Below, in pieces: positions 45,484 through 54,707 of a stretch of DNA of 64,000 bases. The stretch spans positions 1-64,000 of the forward strand of contig JAOHKZ010000008.1 of NCBI GenBank assembly GCA_028101545.1, given 5' to 3'. The notes under the pieces are model-generated. The model made no database searches. It was not told where the DNA came from and saw only the letters and a program-made list of their open reading frames with translations. The translations under genes were made by a program, and so were the position numbers. Position 1 is the first letter of the stretch. Each line of letters opens with the position of its first letter. This DNA is from Opitutales bacterium (lineage in GTDB: Bacteria; Verrucomicrobiota; Verrucomicrobiia; Opitutales; Seribacteraceae).

Positions 45484-45888
45484 AAAATCGGTTATTTTTT
45501 GTTTAGCCTGGGATAAAGATTGGTAGTGGTAATTTTGAAAATTTGAATTGCCCGCCAGCATTGCGGATAATGTTTGATCCTTCTTGCCTTCATTAAAAAG
45601 GCAAAGGGTGGGTTTGTTAAGTTTTTCGGCTACTCCTAATTCATAGCCAACTCCAAGGGAAGGGGTGGTGACTTCAGCAATCACAGCATCGGCTTCCTCG
45701 AGCCATTCTATGTCACGCTCGTAGATTGCAATGTCATCCAGAGCATCCTCTCCGATTTTTCCAATTGAGTGGGACCCGACATGTTCGGTAAGAACTTCTG
45801 CTTTGGTCGAGATAAAATCGATTAACTTTAAATACTTTTGCTGATCTTCCCGGCCTCCCCGGATCGAGCCTGCGAAGTACACTTTCAC
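45466..45888 (-). CDS. 2'-deoxynucleoside 5'-phosphate N-hydrolase (DNPH1/Rcl)-like protein
   Basis: A 140-residue cytoplasmic protein of the nucleoside 2-deoxyribosyltransferase superfamily. The start MKVYFAGSIRGGREDQ, the VLTEHVGSH strand, RDIEWLEEADAVIAEVTTPSLGVGYELGVAEKL and KPTLCLFNEG match the DNPH1/Rcl pattern. The conserved Glu in GYELG is the likely nucleophile. The enzyme cleaves the N-glycosidic bond of a deoxynucleoside monophosphate. Its ATG overlaps the DUF1501 stop (ATGA), so it is co-translated with secreted PSD1/DUF1501 proteins, an odd partnership. It overlaps the AraC gene at the convergent 3' ends. Family fairly sure; role in this operon unclear. Confidence 0.82.
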   Translation of the reverse strand: MKVYFAGSIRGGREDQQKYLKLIDFISTKAEVLTEHVGSHSIGKIGEDALDDIAIYERDIEWLEEADAVIAEVTTPSLGVGYELGVAEKLNKPTLCLFNEGKKDQTLSAMLAGNSNFQNYHYQSLSQAKQKITDFLSLAL

Positions 45889-47291
45889 GCGATCAAGGGA
45901 GTAACTACTTTTCCGTGAACATCGGTGAGACGGAAGTCACGGCCAGCGTAGCGGTAAGTCAGTTTCTCATGATCAAAACCAAGCAAATGTAGGATGGTGG
46001 CATGCAGGTCATGTACATGTACCGGATCTTCCACGGCCTTGAAGCCAAAGGGGTCGGTAGCTCCGTGAATATACCCGGGTTTTACGCCCCCGCCAGCCAT
46101 CCACATGGTGAATCCATGGTGATTGTGATCTCTTCCAGATGCTGTGCCTGCATTGGCACCTCCGGGTAATTCAACAGTGGGTGTACGTCCAAATTCTCCA
46201 CCCCATAGGACAAGAGTCTCTTCGAGCATCCCTCTCTCTTTCAAATCTTGCAGAAGTGCTCCAATGGCCTGATCGCATTGGGCAGCCAATCTACTATGGT
46301 TCTTTTCGATTTGATCGTGACTATCCCAGGGTTGGTCTTTGCCATGCCATAGTTGTACGAACCTCACTCCTCGCTCAACCAAACGACGGGCCATAAGACA
46401 TTGTTTGGCATGAACTCCGGATCCATACATTTCGCGTACTTTGGGAGATTCTTTGTTAGTATCAAAAGCATCACTTGCTTCCATTTGCATACGATAGGCG
46501 AGTTCAAAGGAGCGAATCCTTGAGTCGAGTTGATCATCACCATCCCGGGTGTTTTGATGAGCCCGATTTAATTTTTGCAGAAACTGGAGTTGCTTTGATT
46601 GGCGCGTACTTGACCGTGCTGGTTTAAGATTGGGGATGATTGCTTCTTCAGCTTTTTGTGCCGGATTAACATAAGTGCCCTGAAAAATTCCCGGCAGGAA
46701 AGCGGAACGCCAGTTTTGAGTTTCGGTGACGGGGTATCCATTTGGACATAGGACCACAAATCCGGGCAGATTCTGGTTTTCAGTTCCAAGACCATATGTG
46801 ACCCATGAACCCATGCTTGGGCGAACCAATCTGCCATCTCCGCAGTTCATTAACATGAGGGATGGTTCGTGGTTGGGCACATCCGCACGCATGGATCGTA
46901 TTACGCAAAGATCGTCGGCATGCTTGGCTACATGTGGAAACAGCTCGCTTACGGGTAATCCGGATTGGCCGTGTTTCTTAAAGGTAAAGGGAGACCTGTA
47001 TGCAGTTCCGGTTTTACGTTCGGTGTTGAGACGATTTTCGTCAGGAAGAGTTTTTCCGTGCCATTTGGTAAGTTCAGGCTTGGGGTCGAAGGTGTCGACA
47101 TGAGAGGGACCTCCATTCATGAATAAGTGGATCACTCTTTTTGCTTTGGGTGCAAAGTGAGGGCCTTTAGGGAGCATCGGATTTCCTTGTCCATTGAGCA
47201 ATGGAGCAAGTGCGGATAAACCCATACCCATTCCGCAACTGGCAAGAAAATTTCTTCTCGGAATGTTTAAATTATGTAAAAAAGGGTGCAT
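45885..47291 (-). CDS. DUF1501 secreted protein (sulfatase-fold)
   Basis: A 468-residue DUF1501 protein. The N-terminus NIPRRNFLASCGMGMGLSALAPLL is a Tat-type signal with RRNF. Core landmarks include RVIHLFMNGGPSHVDTFDPKPEL, GLPVSELFPHVAKHADDLCVIRSM, VQLWHGKDQPWDSHDQIEKNHS, LVLWGGEFGRTPT and GRDHNHHGFTMWMAGGG. DUF1501 proteins share the alkaline phosphatase/sulfatase fold but lack the formylglycine motif, and are characteristically co-encoded with PSD1 genes. Its ATG overlaps the PSD1 stop by one base (TGATG), and its own stop overlaps the DNPH1-like ATG. The cellular role is not established. Confidence 0.92.
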   Translation of the reverse strand: MHPFLHNLNIPRRNFLASCGMGMGLSALAPLLNGQGNPMLPKGPHFAPKAKRVIHLFMNGGPSHVDTFDPKPELTKWHGKTLPDENRLNTERKTGTAYRSPFTFKKHGQSGLPVSELFPHVAKHADDLCVIRSMRADVPNHEPSLMLMNCGDGRLVRPSMGSWVTYGLGTENQNLPGFVVLCPNGYPVTETQNWRSAFLPGIFQGTYVNPAQKAEEAIIPNLKPARSSTRQSKQLQFLQKLNRAHQNTRDGDDQLDSRIRSFELAYRMQMEASDAFDTNKESPKVREMYGSGVHAKQCLMARRLVERGVRFVQLWHGKDQPWDSHDQIEKNHSRLAAQCDQAIGALLQDLKERGMLEETLVLWGGEFGRTPTVELPGGANAGTASGRDHNHHGFTMWMAGGGVKPGYIHGATDPFGFKAVEDPVHVHDLHATILHLLGFDHEKLTYRYAGRDFRLTDVHGKVVTPLIA

Positions 47292-49666
47292 CAGTCGGTG
47301 AAGAAAAATTCATTTGAAACGAGTAGAGTTTGTGCAAGATCCTCAAGGTTGGCAAGTTTTGCATCGGTTCCGATGAATTCAACTGCCAGTTTACTTTCAT
47401 CTTTTTTTGGGTCTCTCGACAGAATTTGACGGTAAAGAAATTCAACCCTGGAGGAAGGATTGGCAGTTTTAGAATCGAATGCTTTCTTTGCCAAGGTGAC
47501 AGACCTATCAATAACGAATGGATGATTGAATGCAAATAGAGCCTGCTGGGGAACTGTGGTCTCCACCCGTTGGGGTGCATGGATGTTAGGATTGGCAAAG
47601 TCAAAGGAGTTAAGTGTTGGGGAAATATTCTGCCGGTCAATGTAACCATAGACTGCTCTTCTCTTGGAGTAGGGGTTGGAATGAAGTTTTTGGGAGGGGC
47701 CATGCATGGTCAGGTCGAGTTCTCCTGATACCTGGAGCATACCATCCCTCATTGCTTCAAAGTTCAGCCGTTTTCTATTCATGGAAGAGAGATAAAGATT
47801 ATCGGGATCTTTTACGGGAAGTTTTCGAGTTTCCTGGCGATAGGTCTTACTCAAAACTATGGTGCGTATCATCTTTTTAATACTCCACCCGTTTCCCATG
47901 AAAGATTTGGCCAAGTGATCGAGCAGTTCGGGATGGGTTGGTCTTTTTCCCATCAATCCAAAGTCACTGGGTGTCCGGACAATCCCTTTCCCAAAAAGAT
48001 GTTTCCAAATTCGGTTTGCCATCACCCGTGAGGTTAGGGGGTTGGATGGATCTATGATGGATTCAGCCAGTTCACTGCGTCCACTCCCTTTTTTGTAATT
48101 TGTTCTTTCCTTTCCACTGGGAGAAAGAGCCACAGGAAAGCGACGGGGAACACGATCTCCACGGGCACCAAATGTACCGCGTAAAAAAACATACGGTTCC
48201 TGAATATTTTCTTTGTCTATCAGAGACATTGCCCGTGGAGGGGCACCTGGATGAGTGGACTCATGATTTGCCACTTTTTTACGGAGGCTATTTTTATGAT
48301 TACGATCTTTTTGACTGAAATACTTCTCAATTCCTTCAATTTTTATATTGGCCGGAAAACCATTTGCTGAAACGGCGAAGAGAAGCCCTTTCTTTTCCAC
48401 AGCGGTCTTAGACTCAATCAGTGCTTCGTGCAATGCCTCTGCATACCAGGAAATAATATCGCTCAGCTCTGCGGCGTCGTTTCCGTTAATTTTCTTTCGT
48501 AAAAAAGAGGGGAAGTCAGCTTGTTCGGATGACTTCCATTTATTGTAAATATCTGCCTGAGATGTTGATTTTGCAAAGTTCAATAGTGGTTTAATAAAGC
48601 TATGCTCAACTTTATCTTTTCCTTTAAGATAATCCCTCCAACGATTGGCCAGTTTGGGATAGAGTTTTCGCTTACCTGCTAATGCTTCGAAATCATTTTT
48701 TGGGGTCTCATAGCCATCAAGTGCCACTTTAATGTACTCTTCGATTCCTTTCTTGGATTGAGCGATATCAAGTTTGGATTGCAGATATTGATCCACCTTT
48801 GCCTCCAGCTCATTAAGTTTCTTTTTGAATTCTATGTAGGCGGTGGAGTTTTCATCAGGCTTTCCGATTAATGGGAGCTGGGTTGGCTTGATAGAAGCGT
48901 CAAATATTCCGTAGAGTGAATAGTAGTCGGCCGTGGGGATAGGATCATGGAAATGATCATGGCACCGAGCACAGGCAACCGTGAATCCCATGAGTCCACG
49001 GGTTACCAAATCGATCTGGTCATCAATAATTAACTGCCTGCGGTTTAAAAAAACAGGGCCTGCAGTCAGAAATCCAAGTGCTGCGAGGTCTGGATGGTTT
49101 GGCTGTTCAGTCAGGAAATCCGCCGCCATTTGTTTCCTGATAAATTCATCGTAGGGGAGGTCTTTATTGAATGCCTTGATCACCCAGTCCCGGTAAGTGT
49201 AGGCGTAGGGATAAGCACGGCTTTCTCCACCTGCAAGATACCCTTTTGTGTCTGCATAGCGCGCAACATCAAGCCAATGCCTGCCCCATTTTTCGCCAAA
49301 GTGTGGGGACGCAAGTAATTGATCCACTAAGTTGGCGTAAGCTTTTGGATTCGTATTATCCACAAACTTTTTGATCTCTTCATAGGTTGGCTTGAGTCCG
49401 GTCAGGTCGTGATAAAGACGACGGATTATCGTTTGCCGATTTGCAGGGTTGGCGAAGTCAAGAGAGTGTACCCGTAGTTTCTGTTCCACGAAAGCGTCAA
49501 TCGGGTTATGTAGTCTGGATTCAGGAATGGGTACATTTATAATGGGTTGAAATGCCCAATGGGTAAGACTTTCTTTATATTCATTAGCAAAATCTGCAAG
49601 TACCGCAAAAGGAATATAAAAAAAGAAAGACCAAAAAAATCTTTTTACTTTCGAAATAAGAAACAC
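47291..49666 (-). CDS. PSD1 family protein (DUF1549/DUF1553), secreted
   Basis: A 791-residue protein beginning at GTG 49666, with a hydrophobic leader (RFFWSFFFYIPFAVLA). The N-terminal half is DUF1549: NPIDAFVEQKLRVHSL, RRLYHDLTGLKPTYEE, WGRHWLDVARYADTKGY and a CARCHDHFHDPI heme-type motif. The C-terminal half is DUF1553: NPLTSRVMANRIWKHLFGKGIVRTPSDFGLMG, LLDHLAKSFMGNGWSIKKMIRTIVLSKTYRQ, and APQRVETTVPQQALFAFNHPFV. The usual N-terminal cytochrome c domain (PSCyt1) is missing, so only the CARCH site remains as a possible heme ligand. It heads a three-gene operon with DUF1501 and the DNPH1-like gene. The function of the family is unknown; it is a PVC hallmark. Confidence 0.9.
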   Translation of the reverse strand: MFLISKVKRFFWSFFFYIPFAVLADFANEYKESLTHWAFQPIINVPIPESRLHNPIDAFVEQKLRVHSLDFANPANRQTIIRRLYHDLTGLKPTYEEIKKFVDNTNPKAYANLVDQLLASPHFGEKWGRHWLDVARYADTKGYLAGGESRAYPYAYTYRDWVIKAFNKDLPYDEFIRKQMAADFLTEQPNHPDLAALGFLTAGPVFLNRRQLIIDDQIDLVTRGLMGFTVACARCHDHFHDPIPTADYYSLYGIFDASIKPTQLPLIGKPDENSTAYIEFKKKLNELEAKVDQYLQSKLDIAQSKKGIEEYIKVALDGYETPKNDFEALAGKRKLYPKLANRWRDYLKGKDKVEHSFIKPLLNFAKSTSQADIYNKWKSSEQADFPSFLRKKINGNDAAELSDIISWYAEALHEALIESKTAVEKKGLLFAVSANGFPANIKIEGIEKYFSQKDRNHKNSLRKKVANHESTHPGAPPRAMSLIDKENIQEPYVFLRGTFGARGDRVPRRFPVALSPSGKERTNYKKGSGRSELAESIIDPSNPLTSRVMANRIWKHLFGKGIVRTPSDFGLMGKRPTHPELLDHLAKSFMGNGWSIKKMIRTIVLSKTYRQETRKLPVKDPDNLYLSSMNRKRLNFEAMRDGMLQVSGELDLTMHGPSQKLHSNPYSKRRAVYGYIDRQNISPTLNSFDFANPNIHAPQRVETTVPQQALFAFNHPFVIDRSVTLAKKAFDSKTANPSSRVEFLYRQILSRDPKKDESKLAVEFIGTDAKLANLEDLAQTLLVSNEFFFTD

Positions 49667-49766
49667 TCAATACATTCTATAAATCCCTTTCTTCAGGTCA
49701 ATCGTTGGGGATATTGAAATGAAATTTTTTCCCAGGAAAGTGGTCTTTAAGACTCCTATAATGGAC

Positions 49767-50507
49767 TTACATAATTTCGAGCAATTCGCATTCGAAAATT
49801 AGCATGTCACCGGGCTTGATCTTTCCTCCGGGGCGTGGGTTATCTCCATATCCGAGTTCGCTTGGAATGTAAATTTTTACTTTCCCTCCGACATTTGTCT
49901 TAGTCAGACCACCAGAGAAACCTTTAATAACACCGTTCATGGGGAAACTTGCAGGTTGGCCCCGGTCGACCGAACTATCAAAAACAGTACCATCAATCAA
50001 AGTGCCGTGGTAATGTAAACGGACAGTGTCCTTCATAGTGGGGCTTGGTCCTTTTCCTTCACGCAGGATTTCGTAGTAAAAGCCGGAGGGGTCTTTTTTG
50101 ACTTTTTCATCGGTCGCCAGCAGGGTGAGATATTCCTTTGATTTTGCTTTGTTCTCCGCGGCTAGTCCTTTCATCCCTTCCTGCTCTGCCGCCCGGGCGA
50201 TTTTCATCTTTTCCATCATGATTTGTTGAACCTTGGGCATCAGAGCCTGAGCTTCCGGAGGCATTTTCCCAAGTGTGATTCCCTTTTTCATACCCGCTAA
50301 AATCAGATCGATCTGTTCATCGGTAAACTTCATTTTTGCCAATCCGGATCCTTCGGCAAACATCATTCCAATCGCCCCGTAAATTTCCGCGTCCTCAATT
50401 TTTTTATCATCCTGGCCAAAAAGTGAACCAGAAAGAATAATCATACTCGTTAGTAATAATCCAGCTTTTGTCACTCTGGCGATCGGTTGAATTTTATTGA
50501 TTTTCAT
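49767..50507 (-). CDS. FKBP-type peptidyl-prolyl cis-trans isomerase, secreted (Mip/FkpA-like)
   Basis: A 246-residue protein. A signal peptide (about 1-31, ending SLFG) precedes an N-terminal helical dimerisation-type domain (DAEIYGAIGMMFAEGSG, then helices rich in Met, Lys and Glu to about 135). The C-terminal FKBP domain (about 140-246) has VRLHYHGTLIDGTVFDSSVDRGQPASFPMNGVIKGF, VGGKVKIYIPSELGYGD and GDMLIFECELLEI. It should assist folding of exported proteins by proline isomerisation, useful in a cell exporting many sulfatases. It is a single gene, divergent from the DCC-family gene across 122 bases. Confidence 0.92.
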   Translation of the reverse strand: MKINKIQPIARVTKAGLLLTSMIILSGSLFGQDDKKIEDAEIYGAIGMMFAEGSGLAKMKFTDEQIDLILAGMKKGITLGKMPPEAQALMPKVQQIMMEKMKIARAAEQEGMKGLAAENKAKSKEYLTLLATDEKVKKDPSGFYYEILREGKGPSPTMKDTVRLHYHGTLIDGTVFDSSVDRGQPASFPMNGVIKGFSGGLTKTNVGGKVKIYIPSELGYGDNPRPGGKIKPGDMLIFECELLEIM

Positions 50508-50629
50508 CCATTGAAATTCCTTCCGGAGCCATTTAAGTCAACTGAAATGTCGAGATCATGATACTTTACTAAACGCGGGTCTTTTTTAAAAAGGGTTGGC
50601 AATGAAATTCAACCAGTTAGTTTGTAGCT

Positions 50630-51040
50630 GTGTCAATTGGACAAAAAGAGGATAGGCAACAGGTCGTTTTATTTGATGGTGTATGCGGTATGTGTAATGC
50701 ATCAGTCGATTTTATTCTCAACCGTGATCGGGATAAAAAGTTTTTATTTTCTGCCCTTCAGGGGAAATTTGCCAATGAACAGTTTCCTCAAGAGTGTAAG
50801 GATTTAAATACAATTATTTATTTTAGAAACGGAAAGATCTTACGAAGATCATCTGCGGTTTTACAAATTCTCGTTGATTTGGGAGGGCCTTGGGTTGTAG
50901 TTTGGCCACTCCTTCTAATACCCGCTTTTCTGAGGGATTTATTTTATCGTATAATCGCAAATAGTCGTCATTTGATTTCTAAAAAGAGAGCCACTTGCCG
51001 ACTTCCTTCTCCAGAAGAAAAGGATCGCTTTTTAGACTAA
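50630..51040 (+). CDS. DCC-family thiol-disulfide oxidoreductase-like protein (DUF393)
   Basis: A 136-residue protein starting at GTG 50630. The N-terminus VVLFDGVCGMCNASVDFIL contains the DxxCxxC motif (Asp16, Cys19, Cys22) that names the DCC family. It continues with FSALQGKFANEQF, TIIYFRNGKILRRSSAVLQIL and a hydrophobic stretch (WPLLLIPAFLRDLFYRIIA) near the C-terminus. Members are thioredoxin-like proteins of unsettled function. No signal peptide is evident. It lies 46 bases before the large dehydrogenase gene but need not be functionally linked to it. Confidence 0.87.
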   Translation: MSIGQKEDRQQVVLFDGVCGMCNASVDFILNRDRDKKFLFSALQGKFANEQFPQECKDLNTIIYFRNGKILRRSSAVLQILVDLGGPWVVVWPLLLIPAFLRDLFYRIIANSRHLISKKRATCRLPSPEEKDRFLD

Positions 51041-51086
51041 AGGGTTTGTGGTTTCATACCCCGTTGAGTAAATAACAAATTTGATT

Positions 51087-54000
51087 ATGAAAAAGATTAT
51101 TATTCTCCCTTTCCTCTGCCTGCTCGTTTCTATTTCTGCCGCTCCGACCAGGGAAGCTTTTGCCTTGGAGGAAAGATCCATTAGTGGCGTCCCAACTGAT
51201 GCCTTTGAACTTGGCGATGTTAACCTCACAATTGAGTTGTGGGCCCGTTCCCCTATGATTTATTCTCCTGTGGCGATGGACTTTGATGCTCAGGGACGCC
51301 TGTGGGCGACCGAAGGGATTGACTACCAAAGAGGGATGAGAATCAAGGAAGGCCGATCGATCATCGTATTGGAGGATAAGGATTGGGATGGAAAAGCTGA
51401 CTCTTCCCATGTCTTTGTAACAGAAAAGGAAATCCGCCACGCCGCCCTCGGAATTGCAGTTTTTGACAACCGAATCGTTCTTTCTTCCACCCCATCGATT
51501 ATCGTGTACACCGATGTTAATCGGAATGCGGTGTTTGATGAGGGTGTTGATAAAAGGGAAGTTTTCTTAACTGGGTTTCGCGATGCCAGCCATGATCACA
51601 CCCTCCATGCGGTGGTGGGTGCCCCCAGTGGACAGTGGCATTTTTCCTATGGTAATCGTGGAGCGGATATTAAAACCAAGGATGGAAGGCATCATATTTC
51701 GGGCTGTTATTATGGTTACAGTGACGGGATCGGGAAAAAGAGTTCCGACGGTGAGGTCTATGTGGGTGGAATGACCATGCGTATCAACCCGGATGGTACC
51801 GGGTTATCGCCTACCGGAGAGAATATGCGTAATTCCCACGACATGTTCGTAAGTTCCTTTGGGGATATTTACCAGAGTGATAATGATGATCCTGCCCATG
51901 CTCGGATCAGTTGGGTAATGGAACATGCCAACATGGGATACGCCGACCTGACTGATGGATGCCGGTCATGGGAGGAAGTCGCCAAGTCATGGGAGGAGCC
52001 GGCGGGTTGGAGTAAGAGCCTTCGTTTTTCCCGTTCCCACTGGCGTGAAAATTATCCGGGAGCTTTTCCACCAGGCACGATTTACGGTGCTGGTTCACCC
52101 ACCGGAAATGTACTGATTGAGGATGAAACTCTCGGGCTGGCGGGCACCTACTTGGTAGCCTGTATGGTACGCAAGGAAGTAATGGCAGTTACCCCGAAAT
52201 GGAAGGATGCACAGGTTGAGATGGGGGAGCACAAACCTTTCATTCGGTTAAAGAAAGACCGGAAAAGAGAATTTTTTCTTCCCACCGATCTGGCATTAGC
52301 GCCTGATGGATCACTTTTTCTTTCTGATTTCTACAACGATACTAGTCGGGGAACAAATCAGGTAAGCGGAAGCATTTATCGAATTACCCGTAAGGACAAA
52401 AAGAAAATGATACTGTCTGAAGTTAATTTTTCCACTACTCTCGGACTTCTCAACGCATTAAAGAATCCGGCCGTAAATGTTCGGTCTCATGCCGCCCATC
52501 TGCTGGTGAAAAAAGGAAAAGAAGTTATTCAACCGACACAAGATTTTCTTAGAGAAACAACGGGAGAGCAAGTTCTCCAAGCCCGTGCCCTATGGGTACT
52601 TGCTCAAATCGGAGACAGTAAAGTAGTGGAGAAATTTCTTGAGGATGAAAAAAATGATAAATTACAGGTGGTCGCTTACCGTGCCCTTCGGCATGCCGAT
52701 CCCGTGGGCACTCTTGCCCGTGCAAAGAAGTATGCAGACTCGAAGAATTTATCTTTATTAAGGGAGATAGCTGTAAGCCTTCGTGGTATTGCTTTTGAGG
52801 ATTGTCGCTCCATCCTTGAAAAACTGATCGATGGGTACGACGGGAGAAATCGTTTCTACTTGGAAGCTTTGGGGGTAGCATTTCACGCTAAGGAAAAACA
52901 AGTATACGATAAAATTGTATCCAACCTTTTTCCTGATCCTATAAACTGGGACTGGAAAGCGAAGAATATCGCTTGGAGACTCCATACATCGAAAGCAATT
53001 CGGGACTTGGATGTTTGTATCCGTTCGCAAAAGCCACCGGTTGATGAATTCCGTTTTCTTGCGATGGCTTTTGCCAGTTTTCGCAATGATGATGAAAGAA
53101 AAGAACGTGCAAGTCGATTGAAGTCACTTGCTCAGTTGCCTGCCTTTGCGGCTGATTACTATCAAATAACTGTTGATGAGATTATAGAAAAAGACCTCAA
53201 TGATTTGCAGGGTGAAATGATGGAAACGAGTTACCTTATTCCCCAGCAACTCGGGCAAATGACTAAGGTTTCGAATCCAGAGGAAATTGCCAAGCTTAAA
53301 GGAGATGCCACCCGGGGGAAAGGGGTGGCGGCAAAGTGTTACCTCTGCCATAAGATTGAGGGAATTGGGGTCGGGTTTGGCCCCAACCTTACTCATTGGG
53401 GGAAAGAACGTACCGTGGAGGAAATTGTGAAGGAGATTGTTTATCCCGATGAGAAACTTGCTCACGGGTACGACAAGCCGGTCCGCCTGGTTTCCAAAAA
53501 GACCGGGAAGACCGCTGAGGGCCTGCTATCCAATTACAGTTGGCACGCCGGTTCTCTCAAGCTGAAGGTGCTGGGGGGGCAAACCCGCAAGATTCTTTTT
53601 CGTCGGGCAGCAGCCAAGATCCATTATTTGAATGAGTCCTGGATGCCCTCCGCGTCGGAGATGGGAATGTCTGATCAGGATCTTGCTGACCTAGCGGTGT
53701 ACATGCAATCTACCGGTTCGGGGGAAGACGATTCCATCTCTGGAGATTCTGGTGAACCGGTTCCTCCTATCGGTAATGAGCCCGGGTGGAAGGTGGTCAC
53801 CGGGGATGACTTTGTTAATGTGAATTGCTTCCCCGATACCTGGCGTTGGGAGGGAGGACATGCCTACTGTACCGGTAATCCCACTGGGGTCATCCGTTAC
53901 CGTGAGCCTCTGAAAAATTTTGAACTTCTGCTCGAATGGATGCACAAAAAGAACGCCGGAAATTCGGGCGTCTTTGTTTGGGCAACCCCGCAAAGTATCT

Positions 54001-54671
54001 CTAAATTAGCCGCAGGGCATGGCCGGTTGCCCCACGGGATCGAGGTGCAGGTACTCGATCTCGGGTACGCCGAGCACTATACCAAACGGCATAAAAAACC
54101 AGCCGACTGGTTTACCAGTCACGGGGATGTGTTTCCCGTGGGTCCGGTAAAAATGAATCCTTTTCCTCCCGTCGCACCCAATGGAAAGCGTAGTTTTCCG
54201 AGCAAGGAAACCACCAAGGGAATTAATCAATGGAACCGGTATTATGTCCGGGCTGTGGACGGTGAGGTTCGTCTATGGGTCAACGGAGAAGAGGTTTCGG
54301 GCGGGGACGGAATTGAACCCGCTTCCGGGTATTTTTGTCTGGAGTCCGAGGGAGCTCCGATCGAATTTCGCAATATTCGTCTACGCAAACTGTCTGAAGC
54401 TAATGAGGATAAACTTCCAGTGTATAAACCTTCCATTATGGTTACCCTTAAAGGGCATCCCGCACTGGGAGTATGGAAGTATCTTAATGGATATTCCCGT
54501 GAGATTGCAGAAGATGGACAGGTTACCTTGCGGCTTGGAAATAATATCGTTTGGAAACGCCGTTGTATTTCTAAGTCCGAAAATGAATTCGTACTCGAGG
54601 GAAATCTCGTTCACAAGCTTATTGGAGATACCCTTCATATCGAAGGTAAGTACAAAGCAAGGAAGGAATAG
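51087..54671 (+). CDS. Large secreted PVC-type dehydrogenase with cytochrome c and C-terminal DUF1080
   Basis: A 1194-residue protein starting at ATG 51087 (a TTG two codons earlier is less likely). A signal peptide (about 1-20) is followed by a dehydrogenase propeller (about 30-440; SPVAMDFDAQGRLWATEGIDYQRG, Ca-loop-like DKDWDGKADSS, HDHTLHAVVGAPSG, NSHDMFVSSFGDIYQSDNDDP). Next come HEAT repeats (about 450-600), a cytochrome c domain with CYLCH near residue 750, then a DUF1080 domain (about 920-1110; NSGVFVWAT, GIEVQVLDLGY, RYYVRAVDGEVRLWVNG) and a short tail. Fusing a putative sugar dehydrogenase to a DUF1080 keto-sugar-cleaving domain supports a 3-keto-glycoside route: oxidise, then cleave. 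It precedes a protease gene by 36 bases. Confidence 0.88.
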   Translation: MKKIIILPFLCLLVSISAAPTREAFALEERSISGVPTDAFELGDVNLTIELWARSPMIYSPVAMDFDAQGRLWATEGIDYQRGMRIKEGRSIIVLEDKDWDGKADSSHVFVTEKEIRHAALGIAVFDNRIVLSSTPSIIVYTDVNRNAVFDEGVDKREVFLTGFRDASHDHTLHAVVGAPSGQWHFSYGNRGADIKTKDGRHHISGCYYGYSDGIGKKSSDGEVYVGGMTMRINPDGTGLSPTGENMRNSHDMFVSSFGDIYQSDNDDPAHARISWVMEHANMGYADLTDGCRSWEEVAKSWEEPAGWSKSLRFSRSHWRENYPGAFPPGTIYGAGSPTGNVLIEDETLGLAGTYLVACMVRKEVMAVTPKWKDAQVEMGEHKPFIRLKKDRKREFFLPTDLALAPDGSLFLSDFYNDTSRGTNQVSGSIYRITRKDKKKMILSEVNFSTTLGLLNALKNPAVNVRSHAAHLLVKKGKEVIQPTQDFLRETTGEQVLQARALWVLAQIGDSKVVEKFLEDEKNDKLQVVAYRALRHADPVGTLARAKKYADSKNLSLLREIAVSLRGIAFEDCRSILEKLIDGYDGRNRFYLEALGVAFHAKEKQVYDKIVSNLFPDPINWDWKAKNIAWRLHTSKAIRDLDVCIRSQKPPVDEFRFLAMAFASFRNDDERKERASRLKSLAQLPAFAADYYQITVDEIIEKDLNDLQGEMMETSYLIPQQLGQMTKVSNPEEIAKLKGDATRGKGVAAKCYLCHKIEGIGVGFGPNLTHWGKERTVEEIVKEIVYPDEKLAHGYDKPVRLVSKKTGKTAEGLLSNYSWHAGSLKLKVLGGQTRKILFRRAAAKIHYLNESWMPSASEMGMSDQDLADLAVYMQSTGSGEDDSISGDSGEPVPPIGNEPGWKVVTGDDFVNVNCFPDTWRWEGGHAYCTGNPTGVIRYREPLKNFELLLEWMHKKNAGNSGVFVWATPQSISKLAAGHGRLPHGIEVQVLDLGYAEHYTKRHKKPADWFTSHGDVFPVGPVKMNPFPPVAPNGKRSFPSKETTKGINQWNRYYVRAVDGEVRLWVNGEEVSGGDGIEPASGYFCLESEGAPIEFRNIRLRKLSEANEDKLPVYKPSIMVTLKGHPALGVWKYLNGYSREIAEDGQVTLRLGNNIVWKRRCISKSENEFVLEGNLVHKLIGDTLHIEGKYKARKE

Positions 54672-54707
54672 ATTGACCTTCCTGAAAGTCATCTTCGTTA
54701 TGGTTGT

